From Pseudomonadales bacterium (GTDB lineage Bacteria; Pseudomonadota; Gammaproteobacteria; Pseudomonadales; Ketobacteraceae), in assembly GCA_020062665.1 (NCBI GenBank), contig JAGUVW010000013.1, positions 124,001-188,000 of the forward strand: a stretch of DNA of 64,000 nucleotides, given 5' to 3'. The notes beneath the pieces were generated by a model, which saw only the letters and a program-made list of their open reading frames with translations, was not told the origin of the DNA and did no database searches. Shown here piece by piece: positions 7,374 to 17,243 of the stretch. Numbering within the stretch: position 1 is the first letter of the stretch; the number at the start of each line of letters is the position of its first letter. The position numbers and the translations under genes are program-made.

Positions 7374-8027
7374 CTAACCATATTCAACGACAACCAAAAC
7401 CCGCTCCAACACAGGGTTCAAGAAAAATACGAAATATCCTGCCAATCCAGAGTAAAGCCAGCCACTCAAACGACCTAAACGGATATACTCGCCACCATCA
7501 ACACTTTCAAAAGTAACTAGTTTCTCTCCCATGCCACCAGGCGCGTCTCGCAAGGTATTTGGGATATGTTTTTGAACATGAACAAATAGATTGCTAAGGT
7601 TTGAAACCTCATCACCGCACCACACTAGAGGACGTTTATCATTTAAATTGCCTTCAAAAGGTAGGCAGTGATACTTTTTGAATAGCGCTTTCCTTTCTTC
7701 GTATCTCTCTCTAACCTTCGGCGGCGCTAGCTCCAGCTCGCACAGCTCATCAGGCAAACAATCCAATGCCCATTTACCATCAACTTTCGAGTAGGTCAGC
7801 CAAAGCTCTCCGCAGCGCTCTCCAATATTTTCGTAACCGATGATTCCTTCTTTATGACTAATCGTTGGCACAGCCAGCAAAGCATCATGCCGCACACCCT
7901 CGATCTCTATATGCATTATCCCTAGCGGCAACATCACCTGCTTTTCATAGTCCGAATAAAACACTTCATCCGATTCCGGAAATGCAGTGTATTGATCGCA
8001 ATTTTCATAAATTGCCAGTGTATCCAT
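7374..8027 (-). CDS. Unknown 217-aa protein, AT-rich accessory gene
   Basis: The frame encodes an acidic, soluble-looking protein with several Trp/Tyr and Glu-rich stretches and a hydrophobic C-terminal segment ('SGLAGYFVFFLNPVLERVLV'). I do not recognise it. The ATG at 8027 is preferred over a TTG three codons upstream. Base composition is clearly lower in GC than the flanking core genes, which suggests acquisition by transfer. It starts 165 bases from the aarF-like gene end and its stop lies about 25 bases from the IS30 end. The IS may therefore have separated it from a former downstream partner. Roles in toxin immunity or phage defence are possible but not shown. Confidence 0.6.
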   Translation of the reverse strand: MDTLAIYENCDQYTAFPESDEVFYSDYEKQVMLPLGIMHIEIEGVRHDALLAVPTISHKEGIIGYENIGERCGELWLTYSKVDGKWALDCLPDELCELELAPPKVRERYEERKALFKKYHCLPFEGNLNDKRPLVWCGDEVSNLSNLFVHVQKHIPNTLRDAPGGMGEKLVTFESVDGGEYIRLGRLSGWLYSGLAGYFVFFLNPVLERVLVVVEYG

Positions 8028-8202
8028 AAGTATCAATTCAGATTCCGAACCGTATCATTATTGATGACTGGAGAAGCTCATAAAAGTTTTATTCACCCAA
8101 CTCACTCGCCATCACCATATCCACCTGCGTACATCTGCCAACACAGCGCATCAGGTGTCCATGTAACCTCGGCTGATCAGGCAAGGCCCGCAGCCCCCAC
8201 CT

Positions 8203-9510
8203 TCAAACACTCACCCCATACGTCTTCAACAACCCGCCAAATGTCAGCACCACGCGGGCGAGTGACACGAACGAATCCGGGATCTGCACTTTCATCTCGC
8301 GCATTTTGTTCAGCGCTATGCCCAGAATCTCGGTGTTGCCGGGTTTGCGCAGGGCTTCTTTCAGCACCAGATCCGCCACTTCCTGGAACACTTCCTGGTT
8401 GCGCGCGACAAAGCCGGCCTTGCGGAACAGATCCCCCAGCGGTTCGCTGCTCTGGATCTTGCCAAACAGCACGTTCAGCAGCACGGCGTAGTGCATGGTT
8501 TCTTGCGGCGTCAGGATGCCGAGGGCGCCGTAATCCAGCACTGCCACGCGGCCATCGTCCATCACCAGAAAATTGCCCGGATGCGGATCGGCGTGATAGA
8601 CGCCAAACGCGGTGATCTGCTGCACGTAGCTGGACAGCAGTTCACGCAGCAGCACATTCGCGCGTTCGGGATTCTGATTCAGAAATTCGGTGAGTTTGAT
8701 GCCATCGATCCACTCGGACACCAGCACGCGATCGCTGCTCATGTCTTCGTACAGATGGGGCACGTGGATCAGTGGGTTGTGGGGCAGGGATTCGAATTTT
8801 TTCAGGTTGGATTCTTCGCGCAGAAAATCCAGTTCCTGCAGCGTCATCTCGACAATCTGGTCGATCACCTGTTTCAGGTCGAAATGGGAAATCATCGGTG
8901 CGCCGACGGTGGCCAGCGCCTTGAACACGGCGGAGTCCTGTTTGAACAGGCGGCGGGCGTGGGGCAGCTGCACTTTCACCGCGACGGCCTGGCCTGTCTT
9001 CAACACGGCGCGATGCACTTGTGCTACCGATGCGGCGGCCACCGGTTCTTCATTGAAGGATTCAAAGCGGGATTGCCAGTCTGCACCCCATTCGTGGCGC
9101 AGCACGGTTTCGATCTGGCGGAAGGATACGGGCTTGGCGTCGTCCTGCAGTTTTTCCAGTTCGGACACGTATTGCATGGGCAGGATGTCGGTGCGGGAGC
9201 TGAGGAACTGGCCGAACTTGACCCAGATGGCGCCGTTGTCGTGAAACAGCTTGGCCAGTTTCACTGCGCCCTGGTAGTGGGCCTGGGCCAGCAGGCGGCG
9301 TTGTTCCAGCAGGGGCAGTCCCGTGCGTTGCTGCCGATAATGGCGATAGAAACGCTCGATTTCCCACGCCACCTTGGTGGCGCCAGCGTAGCGCTCCCCC
9401 CCCTCCCACAAAGTACTCACGGTGCCAAAGAGTTCGCCAATCATGTCCATTCCGACCCTGGTTCTTATAGTGTGCAAAAAGGATCGGCGCTTGTTTGGTT
9501 TTGTGTTCAC
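8203..9510 (-). CDS. AarF/ABC1/UbiB-family protein kinase-like protein
   Basis: This 435-aa protein carries the UbiB/ABC1 atypical-kinase signatures: the KxGQ motif (WVKFGQFLSSRTD), the alanine-rich nucleotide loop (AAASVAQVHR), the catalytic HADPHPGNFLV and the DYGALG metal-binding motif. The family (COQ8/UbiB) supports ubiquinone or other isoprenoid-lipid metabolism and has ATPase activity. It lacks the two C-terminal membrane helices of true UbiB, which is encoded separately at 13148. The start is a GTG at 9510. The function of this second paralogue is unknown. It stands alone next to the accessory island. Confidence 0.85.
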   Translation of the reverse strand: MNTKPNKRRSFLHTIRTRVGMDMIGELFGTVSTLWEGGERYAGATKVAWEIERFYRHYRQQRTGLPLLEQRRLLAQAHYQGAVKLAKLFHDNGAIWVKFGQFLSSRTDILPMQYVSELEKLQDDAKPVSFRQIETVLRHEWGADWQSRFESFNEEPVAAASVAQVHRAVLKTGQAVAVKVQLPHARRLFKQDSAVFKALATVGAPMISHFDLKQVIDQIVEMTLQELDFLREESNLKKFESLPHNPLIHVPHLYEDMSSDRVLVSEWIDGIKLTEFLNQNPERANVLLRELLSSYVQQITAFGVYHADPHPGNFLVMDDGRVAVLDYGALGILTPQETMHYAVLLNVLFGKIQSSEPLGDLFRKAGFVARNQEVFQEVADLVLKEALRKPGNTEILGIALNKMREMKVQIPDSFVSLARVVLTFGGLLKTYGVSV

Positions 9511-9599
9511 GCTCGACCGTTGTCCACGACTATAAAGAAGCTGCCCGGATTGTCCATGATGGAATTGTGTGCGCTCAGTAACGGTGAAATCATGCCGCG

Positions 9600-11585
9600 C
9601 TAGCGGGCCACATCAAACCGGGCGACCAGCTGGCGCAGCTCGTTTGCCTGCTCCTGAATCGCGAGGGAACCGCTCTGCACCTGCTGGGCACTGGTCAGGC
9701 TGGTGTCGGCGCTGTGGGCAATCTGTTGCGTGCTCTGATCGATCTGCACCGCCACGGACGACTGTTCCTGCGCAGCCACGGCGATCTGGTTCATGTGTTC
9801 CACCACTTTGTCCATCATGCCGCTGATGTGCTCCAGCACGCCGCCGGATTCCCGCGACAGCCGGTTGCAATACTGGGCGTGGGTGCGGCTGATTTCCATG
9901 CTGCCCTGCACGGCTTCGCTGCCGTTTTGCAGTTGCTGGATCATGCGCTGGATTTCGGCGGTGGATTCCTGGGTGCGCTGGGCCAGGGAACGGACTTCGT
10001 CCGCCACCACGGCAAAACCGCGCCCCTGCTCACCGGCCCGTGCGGCTTCGATGGCAGCGTTCAGGGCCAGCAGGTTGGTCTGTTCGGCGATACCGCGAAT
10101 GGTGTCGAGGATGCCGCCGATCTGCTGGCTCTGTCCGGCCAAGCCGCTGACTTGTTGTCCGGCCCGTTCCAGTTCCTGGGTCAGCTTGTCCATGGCTTGA
10201 TGGGTGGCGTTTACTTTTTCGCGGCCATCACGGGTGCTTTCACCGGCCTGCTGGGTGAGATGGGTGACTTCCTGGGTGGAGCGGGCGACCTCCTGAATGC
10301 TGGCGGCCATTTCCGTCACGGCGGTGGCGATCTGCTGGGTGTCGAGCTGTTGCTGGTGCAGGGCGGCGAGATTGGCTTCGGTCAGCCGGCGGAAATGTTC
10401 GGCGCGCTGGTTCAATCCCTGAATGACCTGCACGATGTGGCCGATGATGCCGGCGATGCTGGCAAAAAAGCGGTTGAGCGAACGGGCGATGATGCTGATC
10501 TCGTCATCGCTGCTGTCCTGCAGGGTCTGCTGCAGACGGCCTTCTTTTTCTGCCTGCAGCAAGGCGGCTTCGACCTGGGTCACCCGATGCAGGATGCCCT
10601 GGCCGATCCAGCGCGTAGTCCAGGCGACGAACGCCAGCGCCAGCAGCAGGCCGATGGCTTCACCCCACAGCTCGGTGCGGGCGGCCGCGGTTTCTTCCGT
10701 CAGCTGCTGTGTCAGCCGGGCGTTCATATCCTGCACCAGCTGGGTCAGGGCATCGATCCGTTGCGACGCCAGCTCGAACCAGTTGGCGGCACTCAGGCCC
10801 TGGATGGCATCCAGGTTGGCCTCCTGTTGCAGCAGCGTACGGCGCATGTCGTAAAAGCCGCTCAGGCTGCTGGACTTGAGTGCATTCTGGTAGCGGGTCT
10901 GCAGATCGGCGGGGGCAAGCAGGCTGAACAGCCGCTCCTGGCGCTCCTGCTCATGAATGTAGGATTGAATCTGGGTGAACTGGGCCGGGGTGGCCTTGCC
11001 GGCAGACAGCACGCCATTGACCACACCCCGCTCCTGCCCTGCCCTCTCCTTGATCCAGTCCAGGTAGGCGCGTAACTGCAGTTCGCGCTGCACGGCGGCA
11101 TCCAGCACTTCGGCGCGCAGCAGGTCTTCGGCGTCGAGGGTGTGTTCATTCAGCGTGGAGTAGTAGGCGAACACCCCCTGGCCACGCAGACCATCCACGG
11201 CGCTGCGAATGGCGGGCTTCTGCTGAAGCTGGTCGATCACGTCGTCGAGCGCCCGGATCGCCAGCACCGACAGCTCCCTCTGGCTGGACTGCCGCAACTG
11301 CTTCAGGGCTTGCTCGGCATCGTCTGCCCGCATCCGCTGCTGGCGCAATGGGTCACCCAGCTTTGCGCCCTGACTGCCCAGAAACCCCGCGCTGATGCCG
11401 CGCTCCAGGGCATGCTGGTGCGCCACATCTTCCAGCGCCGTCACCACCTGCACCAGCTTCTGCAGGGCCATGTGCTGGCGCAGATGCTCACGCTTGGCCA
11501 GCAGATCCATCGCGCCAAAATAGATCACCAGCATCAACGGCAATGCGGTCAGCAGAATCAGTTTTCGGGAAAGAGTCCATTGCAT
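9600..11585 (-). CDS. Methyl-accepting chemotaxis protein with NIT sensor domain
   Basis: The 661-aa receptor has an N-terminal membrane helix (about 8-27), a periplasmic helical domain of about 270 residues with the [11 protein letters not shown] signature of the NIT (nitrate/nitrite-sensing) family, and a second membrane helix near 305-325. A HAMP linker and a full cytoplasmic signalling domain follow. The tip hairpin [20 protein letters not shown] is canonical. It should pass ligand state to CheW/CheA and steer motility. The ATG at 11585 is chosen over an upstream start three codons earlier. Ligand assignment to nitrate or nitrite is by domain family only. No che genes are nearby, so it is an orphan receptor. 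Confidence 0.9.
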   Translation of the reverse strand: MQWTLSRKLILLTALPLMLVIYFGAMDLLAKREHLRQHMALQKLVQVVTALEDVAHQHALERGISAGFLGSQGAKLGDPLRQQRMRADDAEQALKQLRQSSQRELSVLAIRALDDVIDQLQQKPAIRSAVDGLRGQGVFAYYSTLNEHTLDAEDLLRAEVLDAAVQRELQLRAYLDWIKERAGQERGVVNGVLSAGKATPAQFTQIQSYIHEQERQERLFSLLAPADLQTRYQNALKSSSLSGFYDMRRTLLQQEANLDAIQGLSAANWFELASQRIDALTQLVQDMNARLTQQLTEETAAARTELWGEAIGLLLALAFVAWTTRWIGQGILHRVTQVEAALLQAEKEGRLQQTLQDSSDDEISIIARSLNRFFASIAGIIGHIVQVIQGLNQRAEHFRRLTEANLAALHQQQLDTQQIATAVTEMAASIQEVARSTQEVTHLTQQAGESTRDGREKVNATHQAMDKLTQELERAGQQVSGLAGQSQQIGGILDTIRGIAEQTNLLALNAAIEAARAGEQGRGFAVVADEVRSLAQRTQESTAEIQRMIQQLQNGSEAVQGSMEISRTHAQYCNRLSRESGGVLEHISGMMDKVVEHMNQIAVAAQEQSSVAVQIDQSTQQIAHSADTSLTSAQQVQSGSLAIQEQANELRQLVARFDVAR

Positions 11586-11736
11586 ACATACCACCCGCGC
11601 TGCAGTTCTGATAAGGGGAACAGTCTCAGTCTAGCAGTTGCGCACCGACCGTCCCTGAGCCGGCGGGGCGCCGGTGGCCACCTTGCCATCGCCCCCTGAA
11701 TCCGCCAAGATACCTGCCGCATTTGGAGGCGCCCCG

Positions 11737-12486
11737 ATGTCCGACGACAAGACCACTCATTTCGGCTACAAGACTGTTCCCGTTGGCGAAAAGGCACGCA
11801 AAGTGGGCGAGGTGTTCCACTCGGTCGCGCAGAAATACGATCTGATGAATGATCTGATGTCCATGGGCATTCACCGCCTGTGGAAGCGCTACACCATCGA
11901 GATGAGCGGCGCCCGCGCGGGCCATACCATCCTCGATCTGGCCGGTGGCACCGGCGACCTCACCATGAAGTTTTCCCGCATCGTGGGCGATACCGGCAAA
12001 GTCTTCCTCTGCGACATCAACTCCTCCATGCTCAACGTTGGCCGCGACAAGCTGCTGGACCACGGCTACGCCGGCAACATCGAATACGTGCAGGCCAACG
12101 CGGAATGCCTGCCCTTCGCCGACAACACCTTCGACTGCATCACCATCGCCTTCGGCCTGCGCAACGTCACGGATAAACAGAAGGCGCTGGAATCCATGAC
12201 CCGCGTGCTCAAGCCCGGCGGCCGCCTGCTGGTGCTGGAGTTTTCCAAGCCGGTGAACAAGGGGCTGGAGAAGGTGTACGACACCTACTCCTTCAGCGTA
12301 CTGCCGGTGATGGGCAGGCTGGTGGCGAACGACTCGGAAAGCTATCAATACCTGGCGGAATCCATCCGCATGCACCCGGACCAGAACACCCTGAAGCACA
12401 TGATGCGCAAGGCGGGGCTCGACCGGGTGGATTACCACAATCTCACCGGCGGCATCGTCGCCCTGCACCGGGGCTTCAAGTACTGA
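11737..12486 (+). CDS. ubiE: Ubiquinone/menaquinone C-methyltransferase UbiE
   Basis: The 249-aa enzyme methylates C2 of the demethoxy-ubiquinone ring (and demethylmenaquinone) with S-adenosylmethionine. The SAM-binding motif [11 protein letters not shown] lies at about residues 67-77. The family-specific '[20 protein letters not shown]' segment and [20 protein letters not shown] are present. The start at 11737 is fixed by the GGAGG ribosome site at 11724-11728 and by the [16 protein letters not shown]-terminus. ubiJ follows after 2 bases and ubiB overlaps ubiJ, making the usual ubiE-ubiJ-ubiB operon. Confidence 0.97.
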   Translation: MSDDKTTHFGYKTVPVGEKARKVGEVFHSVAQKYDLMNDLMSMGIHRLWKRYTIEMSGARAGHTILDLAGGTGDLTMKFSRIVGDTGKVFLCDINSSMLNVGRDKLLDHGYAGNIEYVQANAECLPFADNTFDCITIAFGLRNVTDKQKALESMTRVLKPGGRLLVLEFSKPVNKGLEKVYDTYSFSVLPVMGRLVANDSESYQYLAESIRMHPDQNTLKHMMRKAGLDRVDYHNLTGGIVALHRGFKY

Positions 12487-12488
12487 CG

Positions 12489-13151
12489 ATGGACGCCAAT
12501 CGCGAGTCCCTGATTCCCACCTTTCTGACCGAACAGCTGGAGCGGGTGGCCAATCGTGCCCTGCAGTACGCACCACTGACCCGGCTGCAGCTGCACAAGC
12601 TGGAAGGCAAATCCTTCGGCATCGAACTGCAGAGGCCGCACTTTCCACTGCTGATCAGCGTCACCCGCAAGGGCCTGCTGTTCCAGAGCCACTGGGAAGG
12701 CAGCGCCGATGTCAGCATCCGTGGCCCGGCGGTTGCCCTGCTGCGGCAACTGCGGGCCGAAGACACCACCCCTGCCAGCCTGATGCGAAGCGGGATTGAG
12801 CTGGAGGGCGACCAGGCCCTGGCCCAGCAGTTCGTGAAGGTATTGAAGGATCTGGACATCGATCTGGAAAGCGCCCTGGGCGACCTGATCGGCGATGTGG
12901 CCGCCCACCAGATTGCGGAAGTCGCCCGCACCGGCCTGGACTGGCTGAACCGCGCCGGCAAGACCCTGCTGCTGCAGTCACGCAATTTCCTGGCAGAGGA
13001 ACGCAAGGTGGTGCTGACACCGCGCCAGTTCCACCGTTTCCGCGATGACGTGGAAGAACTGCGCGAAGACACCGACCGGCTGGAAGCCCGCCTGCACCAG
13101 CTGCAATCCCGACTGGCCACCCGTTCCCACCAGGATGAAGTGAACCCTTGA
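12489..13151 (+). CDS. ubiJ: Ubiquinone biosynthesis accessory factor UbiJ (SCP2 domain)
   Basis: The 220-aa protein has an N-terminal SCP2 sterol-carrier-like lipid-binding domain (about 20-120) and a C-terminal region rich in charged helix with a heptad-like pattern (about 185-215) that could form a coiled coil. In Escherichia coli UbiJ with UbiK organises the soluble Ubi complex and binds ubiquinone intermediates. It begins 2 bases after ubiE. The stop codon overlaps the TTG start of ubiB in the sequence TTGA. Confidence 0.93.
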   Translation: MDANRESLIPTFLTEQLERVANRALQYAPLTRLQLHKLEGKSFGIELQRPHFPLLISVTRKGLLFQSHWEGSADVSIRGPAVALLRQLRAEDTTPASLMRSGIELEGDQALAQQFVKVLKDLDIDLESALGDLIGDVAAHQIAEVARTGLDWLNRAGKTLLLQSRNFLAEERKVVLTPRQFHRFRDDVEELREDTDRLEARLHQLQSRLATRSHQDEVNP

Positions 13152-14803
13152 AACGTCTTGCACGCCTGCTCACCATCTGGTCTGTCTTTGCCCGCCACCG
13201 GCTGGATCAACTGCTGCCCGACCATATCGCCACTGATATCCTCAAACTGCTGATCCGCCTGCATCCCGCCGCCTGGGCCGCCTCCACCGCCGAGCATCCC
13301 TGGGCCCGCCTGCGCATGGCGATGGAGCAGCTGGGCCCGGTGTTCATCAAGTTCGGCCAGCTGCTGTCCACCCGCCATGACCTGCTGCCGGAAGAGGCCA
13401 TCGAAGATCTGTCCCGCCTGCAGGATCGCGTGCCGCCCTTCGACGAAGCCGCCGCCATCGCCATCATCGAGCAGGAGCTGAAACGCCCGGTGAGCGAACT
13501 GTTCGGCAGCCTGGAGCGCACGCCGCTGGCCTCCGCCTCCGTGGCCCAGGTGCACGCCGGCACCCTGAAAGACGGCCGCGAAATCGTGGTGAAGGTGATC
13601 CGTCCCGGCCTGCACGCGGTGGTGGAACAGGATCTGGCCCTGCTGCTGACCGGCGCCCGCTGGCTCCAGCGCGTAGCCCCGGAAACCAAACGCTTTCACC
13701 CAGTGCAAGTGGTCACTGACTATCGCCACATCCTGCTGGGCGAGCTGGATCTGGGCCAGGAAGCCGCCAACGCCGCCCAGTTCCGCCGCAATTTCGAGGA
13801 TTCACCCCTCCTTTATGTACCCGAGGTGCACTGGAACCTGAGCACCAACCAGGTCATGACCATGGAGCGGGTGTATGGCGTGCCGGTATCGGATACCGCC
13901 ACCATGAAAGCCGCCGGGGTGGATCTGGCGCAACTGTCGGAAATCGGCGTCGAGATCTTCTTCACCCAGGTATTCCGCGACAACTTCTTCCATGCTGACA
14001 TGCACCCCGGCAACGTGATGGTGTCGCTCAAGGACCCGGCCAATCCCCAGTACCTGTCCCTGGACTGCGCCATCGTCGGCACCCTGTCCAAGGCCGAGCG
14101 CTTCCTGCTCGCCCGCCAGCTGATGGCCCTGCTGGACAAGGACTACGAGCAGATCGCCCTGCTGATGATCGAGGCCGGCTGGGTGCCGCCCACCATCCGC
14201 GTCACCGAATTCCAGAATGCCCTGCGCACGGTGCTGGAGCCGGTGCTGGAGCGCCCCCTGCACGAAATCGAGTTCGGCCCCGTGCTGATCCGCCTGTTCC
14301 AGACCGCCCGCCGCTTCGAGATGCAGGCCCTGCCCCAGTTCGTGCTGCTGGAAAAAACCCTGATCCACGTGGAAGGCCTGGGCCGCCAGCTCTACCCGGA
14401 ACTGGATATCTGGGAAATCGGCCGCCCCCTGCTGGAAAACTGGATTCGCGACCAGATCGGCCCGTCCTCGATCATGCAGACCATCAAGCGCAACGGCCCT
14501 GCCCTGGCCGAGCAGCTGCCGCAGCTGCCCAAACTGGCGTGGGATGCCCTGACTGAACTGAAAAAGCTGAGCCAGAATCAGCACTTGCTGCTGGAGAAGA
14601 TCGAGCAGCGCCATTTGAAACAGCTGCGGCGGGATCGCCTGTTTACCCTGCTGGGCGTAGCCGGCGTGGGGCTGGGACTGGCCTGGGGCCTGAATCCGGA
14701 GTGGCTGCCACGCTGGTCGGAGGTGCCCCTGGGGGCCTGGCTGATCGGCGGTGGCGGCCTGGCCCTGCTGCTGAACCGGTTAAGGCCGCCGGCGGACAAT
14801 TAA
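13148..14803 (+). CDS. ubiB: Ubiquinone biosynthesis regulatory kinase-like protein UbiB
   Basis: UbiB family of atypical ATPase/kinases needed for aerobic ubiquinone synthesis. The 551-aa protein has the [16 protein letters not shown] KxGQ motif near residue 68, [11 protein letters not shown] near 123, and DMHPGNVMV near 284. Two C-terminal hydrophobic segments (about 500-520 and 525-545) anchor it to the inner membrane. The start is a TTG whose last two bases overlap the ubiJ stop, consistent with translational coupling. It closes the ubiE-ubiJ-ubiB operon. Confidence 0.96.
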   Translation: MKRLARLLTIWSVFARHRLDQLLPDHIATDILKLLIRLHPAAWAASTAEHPWARLRMAMEQLGPVFIKFGQLLSTRHDLLPEEAIEDLSRLQDRVPPFDEAAAIAIIEQELKRPVSELFGSLERTPLASASVAQVHAGTLKDGREIVVKVIRPGLHAVVEQDLALLLTGARWLQRVAPETKRFHPVQVVTDYRHILLGELDLGQEAANAAQFRRNFEDSPLLYVPEVHWNLSTNQVMTMERVYGVPVSDTATMKAAGVDLAQLSEIGVEIFFTQVFRDNFFHADMHPGNVMVSLKDPANPQYLSLDCAIVGTLSKAERFLLARQLMALLDKDYEQIALLMIEAGWVPPTIRVTEFQNALRTVLEPVLERPLHEIEFGPVLIRLFQTARRFEMQALPQFVLLEKTLIHVEGLGRQLYPELDIWEIGRPLLENWIRDQIGPSSIMQTIKRNGPALAEQLPQLPKLAWDALTELKKLSQNQHLLLEKIEQRHLKQLRRDRLFTLLGVAGVGLGLAWGLNPEWLPRWSEVPLGAWLIGGGGLALLLNRLRPPADN

Positions 14804-14849
14804 TGTTCCGCCCCTACTTGCTGGTGGCTTTTCTGTCATAACTTCGCCC

Positions 14850-14855
14850 TATAAT
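14850..14855 (+). promoter_or_regulatory. Perfect -10 box for hisE, predicted leaderless transcript
   Basis: A TATAAT hexamer ends six bases before the hisE ATG at 14862. Transcription would begin at or next to the start codon, and no Shine-Dalgarno sequence is visible before the ATG. The -35 region, around 14827-14832, is a weak match. The reading as a leaderless promoter is inferred. Confidence 0.55.
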
Positions 14856-14861
14856 GCACAC

Positions 14862-15191
14862 ATGAATGACATACTCAACGCACTGGATGCAGTGCTGGAA
14901 CAGCGCAAACAGGCCGCCCCGGACAGCTCCTATGTGGCGGGTTTGTATCACAAGGGTCTGAACAAGATTCTGGAAAAGGTGGGCGAGGAGTCCACCGAGA
15001 TGATCATCGCCGCCAAGGATGCGGAGCGCAGCGGTGATGCTTCTGATGTGATTTACGAGACTGCCGATGTGTGGTTTCACACGCTGGTGGCGCTGCATCA
15101 GCTGGGGTTGTCGTCGGACGATGTTTTGAAGGAACTGGCGCGGCGGTTTGATCTGTCGGGGCTGGTTGAGAAGGCGAATCGGACGAAGTGA
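14862..15191 (+). CDS. hisE: Phosphoribosyl-ATP pyrophosphatase HisE
   Basis: The 109-aa monofunctional enzyme hydrolyses phosphoribosyl-ATP to phosphoribosyl-AMP, the second step of histidine synthesis. It has the all-alpha MazG-like fold with metal-ligand motif '[17 protein letters not shown]' near residues 38-54 and the '[14 protein letters not shown]' segment. HisI is not adjacent, although in related bacteria hisI commonly sits beside hisE here. Position between ubiB and tatA is conserved in gammaproteobacteria. Confidence 0.96.
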   Translation: MNDILNALDAVLEQRKQAAPDSSYVAGLYHKGLNKILEKVGEESTEMIIAAKDAERSGDASDVIYETADVWFHTLVALHQLGLSSDDVLKELARRFDLSGLVEKANRTK

Positions 15192-15224
15192 CTTGTAGGT
15201 GGTTCTCGATCCGATTGAGTGACA

Positions 15225-15314
15225 GGGGAATGTGTTTCTGGACACGCGGTGAACCCATCCATGGGGGCTGCACAGCGACATCCATGTCGCTGAGCATCCA
15301 GAAACACATTCCCC
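15225..15314. repeat. Nested palindromic intergenic element
   Basis: Perfect 18-bp outer arms GGGGAATGTGTTTCTGGA (15225-15242) and its complement (15297-15314) enclose 54 bases holding two more perfect palindromes: CCCAT-CC-ATGGG (15254-15265) and GCGACAT-CC-ATGTCGC (15275-15290). Both inner repeats share the core ATCCAT. The element fills most of the gap between hisE and tatA. It could end hisE transcription or be a dispersed repeat. No second copy is seen in this window. Confidence 0.8.
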
Positions 15315-15390
15315 CGCCCCTCAATCTCTTACGGTGCCAAACTTCATCCACTTCGCCATCAATGAATTCACGCTTTGTTAGGAGTAGAAA

Positions 15391-15621
15391 ATGGGTATCA
15401 GCATCTGGCAATTACTGATCGTACTGGTCATCGTTCTGCTGCTGTTCGGCACCAAGCGCCTGCGCAATCTGGGCGGTGATCTGGGCGGCGCCATCAAGGG
15501 CTTCAAGAAAGCCATGAGCGATGAAGAACAGAAAGCCGCCGCCGAAGAACAGGCCAAAGTCGAGAAAAAGTCCGATGACGTCATCGACGTGACGCCGGAA
15601 AAAAAGAAGGATCAGGCCTGA
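15391..15621 (+). CDS. tatA: Sec-independent translocase subunit TatA
   Basis: The 76-aa protein has one N-terminal membrane helix ([17 protein letters not shown]), the [10 protein letters not shown] hinge, an amphipathic helix ([11 protein letters not shown]) and a charged tail. TatA forms the variable pore that moves folded, twin-arginine substrates across the inner membrane. A TAGGAG ribosome site lies just before the ATG. tatB follows 12 bases later. Confidence 0.97.
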   Translation: MGISIWQLLIVLVIVLLLFGTKRLRNLGGDLGGAIKGFKKAMSDEEQKAAAEEQAKVEKKSDDVIDVTPEKKKDQA

Positions 15622-15633
15622 GTCTGAATCCCC

Positions 15634-16065
15634 ATGTTTGACATCGGCTTTTTCGAACTGGTGGTAGTGGCCGTGGTGGCCCTGCTGGTGCTTGGCCCGG
15701 AGCGTCTGCCCCATGCCGTGCGCATGGCCGGCGCCTTTATGGGCAAGGCCCGTCGCATGATGATGAATGTGCGTGATGAATTCGAGCGCGAGGTGCAGTT
15801 GTCCGAGATGCAGCAACGCATCAAGGAACAGCTGGAAAAAGCCGGCCTGGAAGATGCCCGCAAAGCGCTGGAAGACACCAAAAAGTCCATCGAGGAAACC
15901 CACAGCATCCTGGCGCAGGACGTCGCCGCCAGGTCAGCCCCGCCGGCTGATGATCCCGACACCCGCCACAGCGAGCCTTCGCCGGAAAACGCTGCGCCCG
16001 CGGCACCGGCAGAAACCTTTGCCATCGAACCTGAACCGCAACCCGAACCCAGCAAACGGCCATGA
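15634..16065 (+). CDS. tatB: Sec-independent translocase subunit TatB
   Basis: The 143-aa protein begins MFDIGFFELVVVAVVALLVLG with the G-P-E-R-L-P hinge, followed by a long amphipathic helix and a low-complexity Pro/Glu-rich tail. TatB with TatC forms the receptor for twin-arginine signal peptides. The stop overlaps the tatC start by four bases, which couples translation. Confidence 0.96.
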   Translation: MFDIGFFELVVVAVVALLVLGPERLPHAVRMAGAFMGKARRMMMNVRDEFEREVQLSEMQQRIKEQLEKAGLEDARKALEDTKKSIEETHSILAQDVAARSAPPADDPDTRHSEPSPENAAPAAPAETFAIEPEPQPEPSKRP

Positions 16066-16835
16066 CCACCCCCAACACGCCGGACGATCCCACCACCCAC
16101 ATGCCACTGATCCAGCATCTGGTGGAACTGCGCCAGCGCATCATGCATGCCTTGCTCGCGCTGTTGATCGTGTTCTGCGGGCTGGTGTACTTCGCCAACG
16201 ACATCTACGAAATCGTGTCGCAGCCCATTCGCGATCAGTTGCCCGAAGGCACCACGATGATCGCCACCGACATCACCGCCACGTTTTTTGCGCCGATCAA
16301 GCTGACCCTGGTGGTGGCGTTTTTCCTCGCCATGCCGGTGGTGCTGCACCAGGCCTGGCGTTTTGTGTCACCGGGCCTGTATGCGCACGAAAAGAAGTTC
16401 GCCATTCCTCTGCTGATCATCAGCGTAGTGTTGTTCTACAGCGGCATCGCCTTTGCGCACTTCATCATCTTCCCGGTGATGATGGAGTTTTTTGTGATGA
16501 CCGGGCCGGAAAGCGTCACCGTGACGCCGGATATTTCCGCTTACCTGGGGATTGCGCTGAAGCTGTTTTTTGCCTTCGGCCTGGCGTTCGAGATTCCCGT
16601 GTTCACGCTGCTGCTGATCTGGTCGGGCATCACCAGCGTGGACGACCTGCGCGAAAAGCGCCCCTATGTCATCGTGTTCTGCTTTATTTTCGGCATGCTG
16701 CTGACACCGCCTGATCCGTTCTCGCAATCCATGCTGGCAATTCCCATGTGTCTGCTGTTCGAACTGGGGCTGCTGATGGGCCGCATGATTGGCAAGCGCT
16801 CCAAACCGGATGAAGATGTTGCGCCGGCCGAATAA
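16062..16835 (+). CDS. tatC: Sec-independent translocase subunit TatC
   Basis: The 257-aa, six-helix membrane protein is the core of the twin-arginine receptor. The N-terminal HMPLIQHLVELRQRI motif, the conserved F-V-S-P-G-L segment and the C-terminal 'TPPDPFSQSMLAIPMCLLFE' signature are all present. The final bases overlap the following small zinc-linked gene by 26 bases, so the zinc genes may be read through from the tat operon. Confidence 0.97.
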   Translation: MTTPNTPDDPTTHMPLIQHLVELRQRIMHALLALLIVFCGLVYFANDIYEIVSQPIRDQLPEGTTMIATDITATFFAPIKLTLVVAFFLAMPVVLHQAWRFVSPGLYAHEKKFAIPLLIISVVLFYSGIAFAHFIIFPVMMEFFVMTGPESVTVTPDISAYLGIALKLFFAFGLAFEIPVFTLLLIWSGITSVDDLREKRPYVIVFCFIFGMLLTPPDPFSQSMLAIPMCLLFELGLLMGRMIGKRSKPDEDVAPAE

Positions 16836-17118
16836 ATCCCTGCGCCGTTTCACCGGCACGACGCTGGCGTTGCTGCTGGCGGCTTGGCTCGGCATTGCCC
16901 AACTGGCGGTGGCGGCGCACGATGCCATTCATGACTTCCACGTCCATGTGGATCTGTGCGATCTGCTGTCGGCACACGGCAACGGGCCGGCACTGACATC
17001 CGCCAGCACAGCACCGGCCAACACACCCGTCAACTTTCATCCTGGCTGCTCGCTTTCAGCCACGCTCGTCACTGCCAACCCCTACCCGGCATTTCACTCC
17101 CGCGCACCACCGCGCTGA
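16810..17118 (+). CDS. Small secreted zinc-chaperone-like protein
   Basis: The 102-aa product has an N-terminal basic patch and signal sequence (LALLLAAWLGIAQLAVA) followed by a histidine-rich segment, AHDAIHDFHVHVDLCDLL. Proteins of this kind sit beside zinc ABC transporter genes and are sometimes annotated as zinc chaperones. The ATG at 16810 (MKMLRR) is preferred to the one at 16789, which would extend further into tatC. Its position before an outer-membrane protein and a ZnuA-like protein supports a role in zinc capture. Confidence 0.7.
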   Translation: MKMLRRPNKSLRRFTGTTLALLLAAWLGIAQLAVAAHDAIHDFHVHVDLCDLLSAHGNGPALTSASTAPANTPVNFHPGCSLSATLVTANPYPAFHSRAPPR

Positions 17119-17243
17119 AGCCCACGATCATTTCGCCTTGAATCGCGCCTTGCTGTCCGCGACGTCACTTCCGTGGTGAACGTTGTTGCACGCATTTCTC
17201 TGGCGCATCGCATTTTTCATTTCAATGATTCTGGAGTTTCACC

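Noticed and set aside
15188-15418. A 76-aa plus-strand frame between hisE and tatA
   Set aside because: It is the translation of the nested palindrome and overlaps the tatA start.
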